NCBI GenBank assembly: GCA_964542875.1
Contig: CAZIWA010000044.1
Location: forward strand, 1-39,980
Reading direction: 5' to 3'
Source of the DNA: CAZGOM01 sp964542875
GTDB taxonomy: Bacteria > Planctomycetota > Phycisphaerae > Phycisphaerales > Phycisphaeraceae
Length of the DNA stretch: 39,980 nucleotides
Shown: one piece after another, positions 39,395 through 39,980 of the stretch
How the letters are laid out: every line of letters begins with the position of its first letter
Numbering within the stretch: position 1 is the stretch's first letter
Notes under the pieces: model-generated
What the model was told of the DNA's origin: nothing
Database searches by the model: none
Seen by the model: only the letters and a program-made list of their open reading frames with translations
Position numbers and translations under genes: made by a program

Positions 39395-39422
39395 TTGACC
39401 CCAAAGCGCCAGATGATAGACT
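39395..39422 (+). promoter_or_regulatory. Candidate promoter of the EF-G gene
   Basis: TTGACC (39395-39400) and TAGACT (39417-39422), the latter preceded by TGA (an extended -10), stand 16 bp apart. Transcription from here would give a leader of about 243 nt before the EF-G start. Confidence 0.5.
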
Positions 39423-39516
39423 TTTAGCCTGTTTTCACCGAGGCTGGACGTACTGTTTTTCGTTTGTTGGGCTCCCAGGCGCAGTCAAAAAGCGGCCTTT
39501 CCTAAACAACGAACAA

Positions 39517-39649
39517 GCACCAGCAGGTGCGCTGGCTCAAGCCCGCATTTAAGCCTTAAAAAGGCGCGGGTTGCCCAGCCGCGTTCCCCGATTGTCGAAG
39601 GAACGCGAACGCTCCGTCCGCAGTCTGATCCGTGTTCACGACCGGATCA
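39517..39649 (+). promoter_or_regulatory. Structured leader hairpins upstream of the EF-G gene
   Basis: Three stems: GCACC/GGTGC with AGCA loop (39517-39530); nested CCCGC/GCGGG and GCCTT/AAGGC (39542-39570); TGATCCG/CGGATCA (39626-39632/39643-39649), directly before AAGGGA (39662-39667) and ATG. No T-run follows any of them, so control of translation rather than termination is more likely. They match no riboswitch that I know. Confidence 0.4.
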
Positions 39650-39672
39650 AAAGGCAACACAAGGGAAAAGCC

Positions 39673-39980
39673 ATGGCCATTCTGGAACGCACACGCAACT
39701 TTGGTATCTGTGCCCACATCGACGCCGGTAAAACCACCACGTCCGAGCGCATTCTCTACTTCTCCGGCAAGATCCACCAGATGGGTGAAGTGCACACCGG
39801 CGCAGCCACCATGGACTTTGATCCTGATGAACAGGCACGCGGCATCACCATCAACTCTGCCGCCACCACCACCTTCTGGACCCGCCGCGTTTGGGATAAA
39901 GACAAGTCCCGCCATGGCGCCACCCAGTTCACCATGAACCTCATCGACACCCCCGGCCACGTCGACTTCACCATCGAAGT
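39673..39980 (+). CDS. fusA: Elongation factor G, N-terminal part (runs off the window)
   Basis: The first 102 complete codons (103 residues counting the cut last one). The GTPase motifs are AHIDAGKTTTSERIL (P-loop, 14-28), the switch 1 region ARGITINSAATTTFW (55-69) and switch 2 IDTPGHVDFTIEV (91-103). Differences from standard EF-G: FDPDEQ in place of the usual FMEQE before RGITI, and about 14 additional residues between FW and NLIDTPG (roughly 70-87, nt 39880-39933). It may be one of several EF-G paralogues, such as the spdEFG type. AAGGGA lies about 5 nt before ATG. The gene symbol is used in the broad sense. Confidence 0.88.
   Translation, partial: MAILERTRNFGICAHIDAGKTTTSERILYFSGKIHQMGEVHTGAATMDFDPDEQARGITINSAATTTFWTRRVWDKDKSRHGATQFTMNLIDTPGHVDFTIE

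Larger units (their letters stand above)
39291..39672. other. 382-bp space: A/T micro-repeat, promoter and structured leader of the EF-G gene
   Basis: It starts with an A/T micro-repeat (39362-39386: ATTCATAACCCGTAATTCAT and a last AAATT). The candidate promoter at 39395-39422 and hairpins at 39517-39530, 39542-39570 and 39626-39649 are listed separately. No small gene is supported. Confidence 0.6.

Overview
The window is high-G+C DNA that reads like a member of the Planctomycetota, probably a Phycisphaerae-type lineage. This is an inference from gene content: a large membrane-anchored protein with Ig-like and coiled-coil parts, DUF420 next to an ABC-2 permease, an HpnN-like MMPL transporter, phytanoyl-CoA dioxygenase beside an AraC regulator, and an EF-G with a non-standard switch region. 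Intergenic spaces full of short dispersed repeats and the frequent lack of strong Shine-Dalgarno sites point the same way. About 39 protein genes are supported. I see no tRNA, rRNA, CRISPR array, prophage or full insertion sequence.

Layout. 1-5000: the tail of an unidentified gene, a Rieske ferredoxin/YiiX-type lipoprotein pair, two unknown proteins, and a MacB-type permease translationally coupled to a small ORF. 5100-13200: housekeeping and salvage metabolism. It holds methionine-salvage genes mtnA and mtnC flanking an LpxH-like phosphoesterase, then DUF501, a sugar isomerase-like TIM barrel, a LOG-family nucleotide phosphoribohydrolase coupled to a 2-hydroxyacid dehydrogenase, UPF0114 and methionine aminopeptidase. 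13200-16900: an SRPBCC-epimerase fusion, a nitrilase-family amidohydrolase and a CitG-like protein. 16900-26900: a long run of minus-strand genes with the 1281-residue envelope protein, an oligogalacturonate-lyase-like propeller, twin membrane/helical-repeat proteins, DUF420, an ABC-2 permease and a PhyH oxygenase. 27100-35000: AraC, ParA, MurJ, the MMPL exporter and a GNAT enzyme. 35200-37300: a compact ArsR-AHSA1-YdeI-small membrane protein operon opposite a VOC protein. 37300-39980: an MFS carrier fused to a degenerate acyltransferase, then the start of an EF-G gene behind a structured leader.

The most notable points are these. (1) A MITE-like element of about 180 bp has 18-bp inverted ends and a perfect 8-bp target duplication. 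(2) An MFS-acyltransferase fusion has lost its catalytic HX4D motif. (3) The ArsR promoter has an inverted repeat that exactly fills the -35/-10 spacer and is followed at once by the start codon. (4) At least five families of dispersed hairpin or A/T-rich micro-repeats occupy the intergenic spaces, some with compensatory stem changes. (5) Several genes look leaderless.
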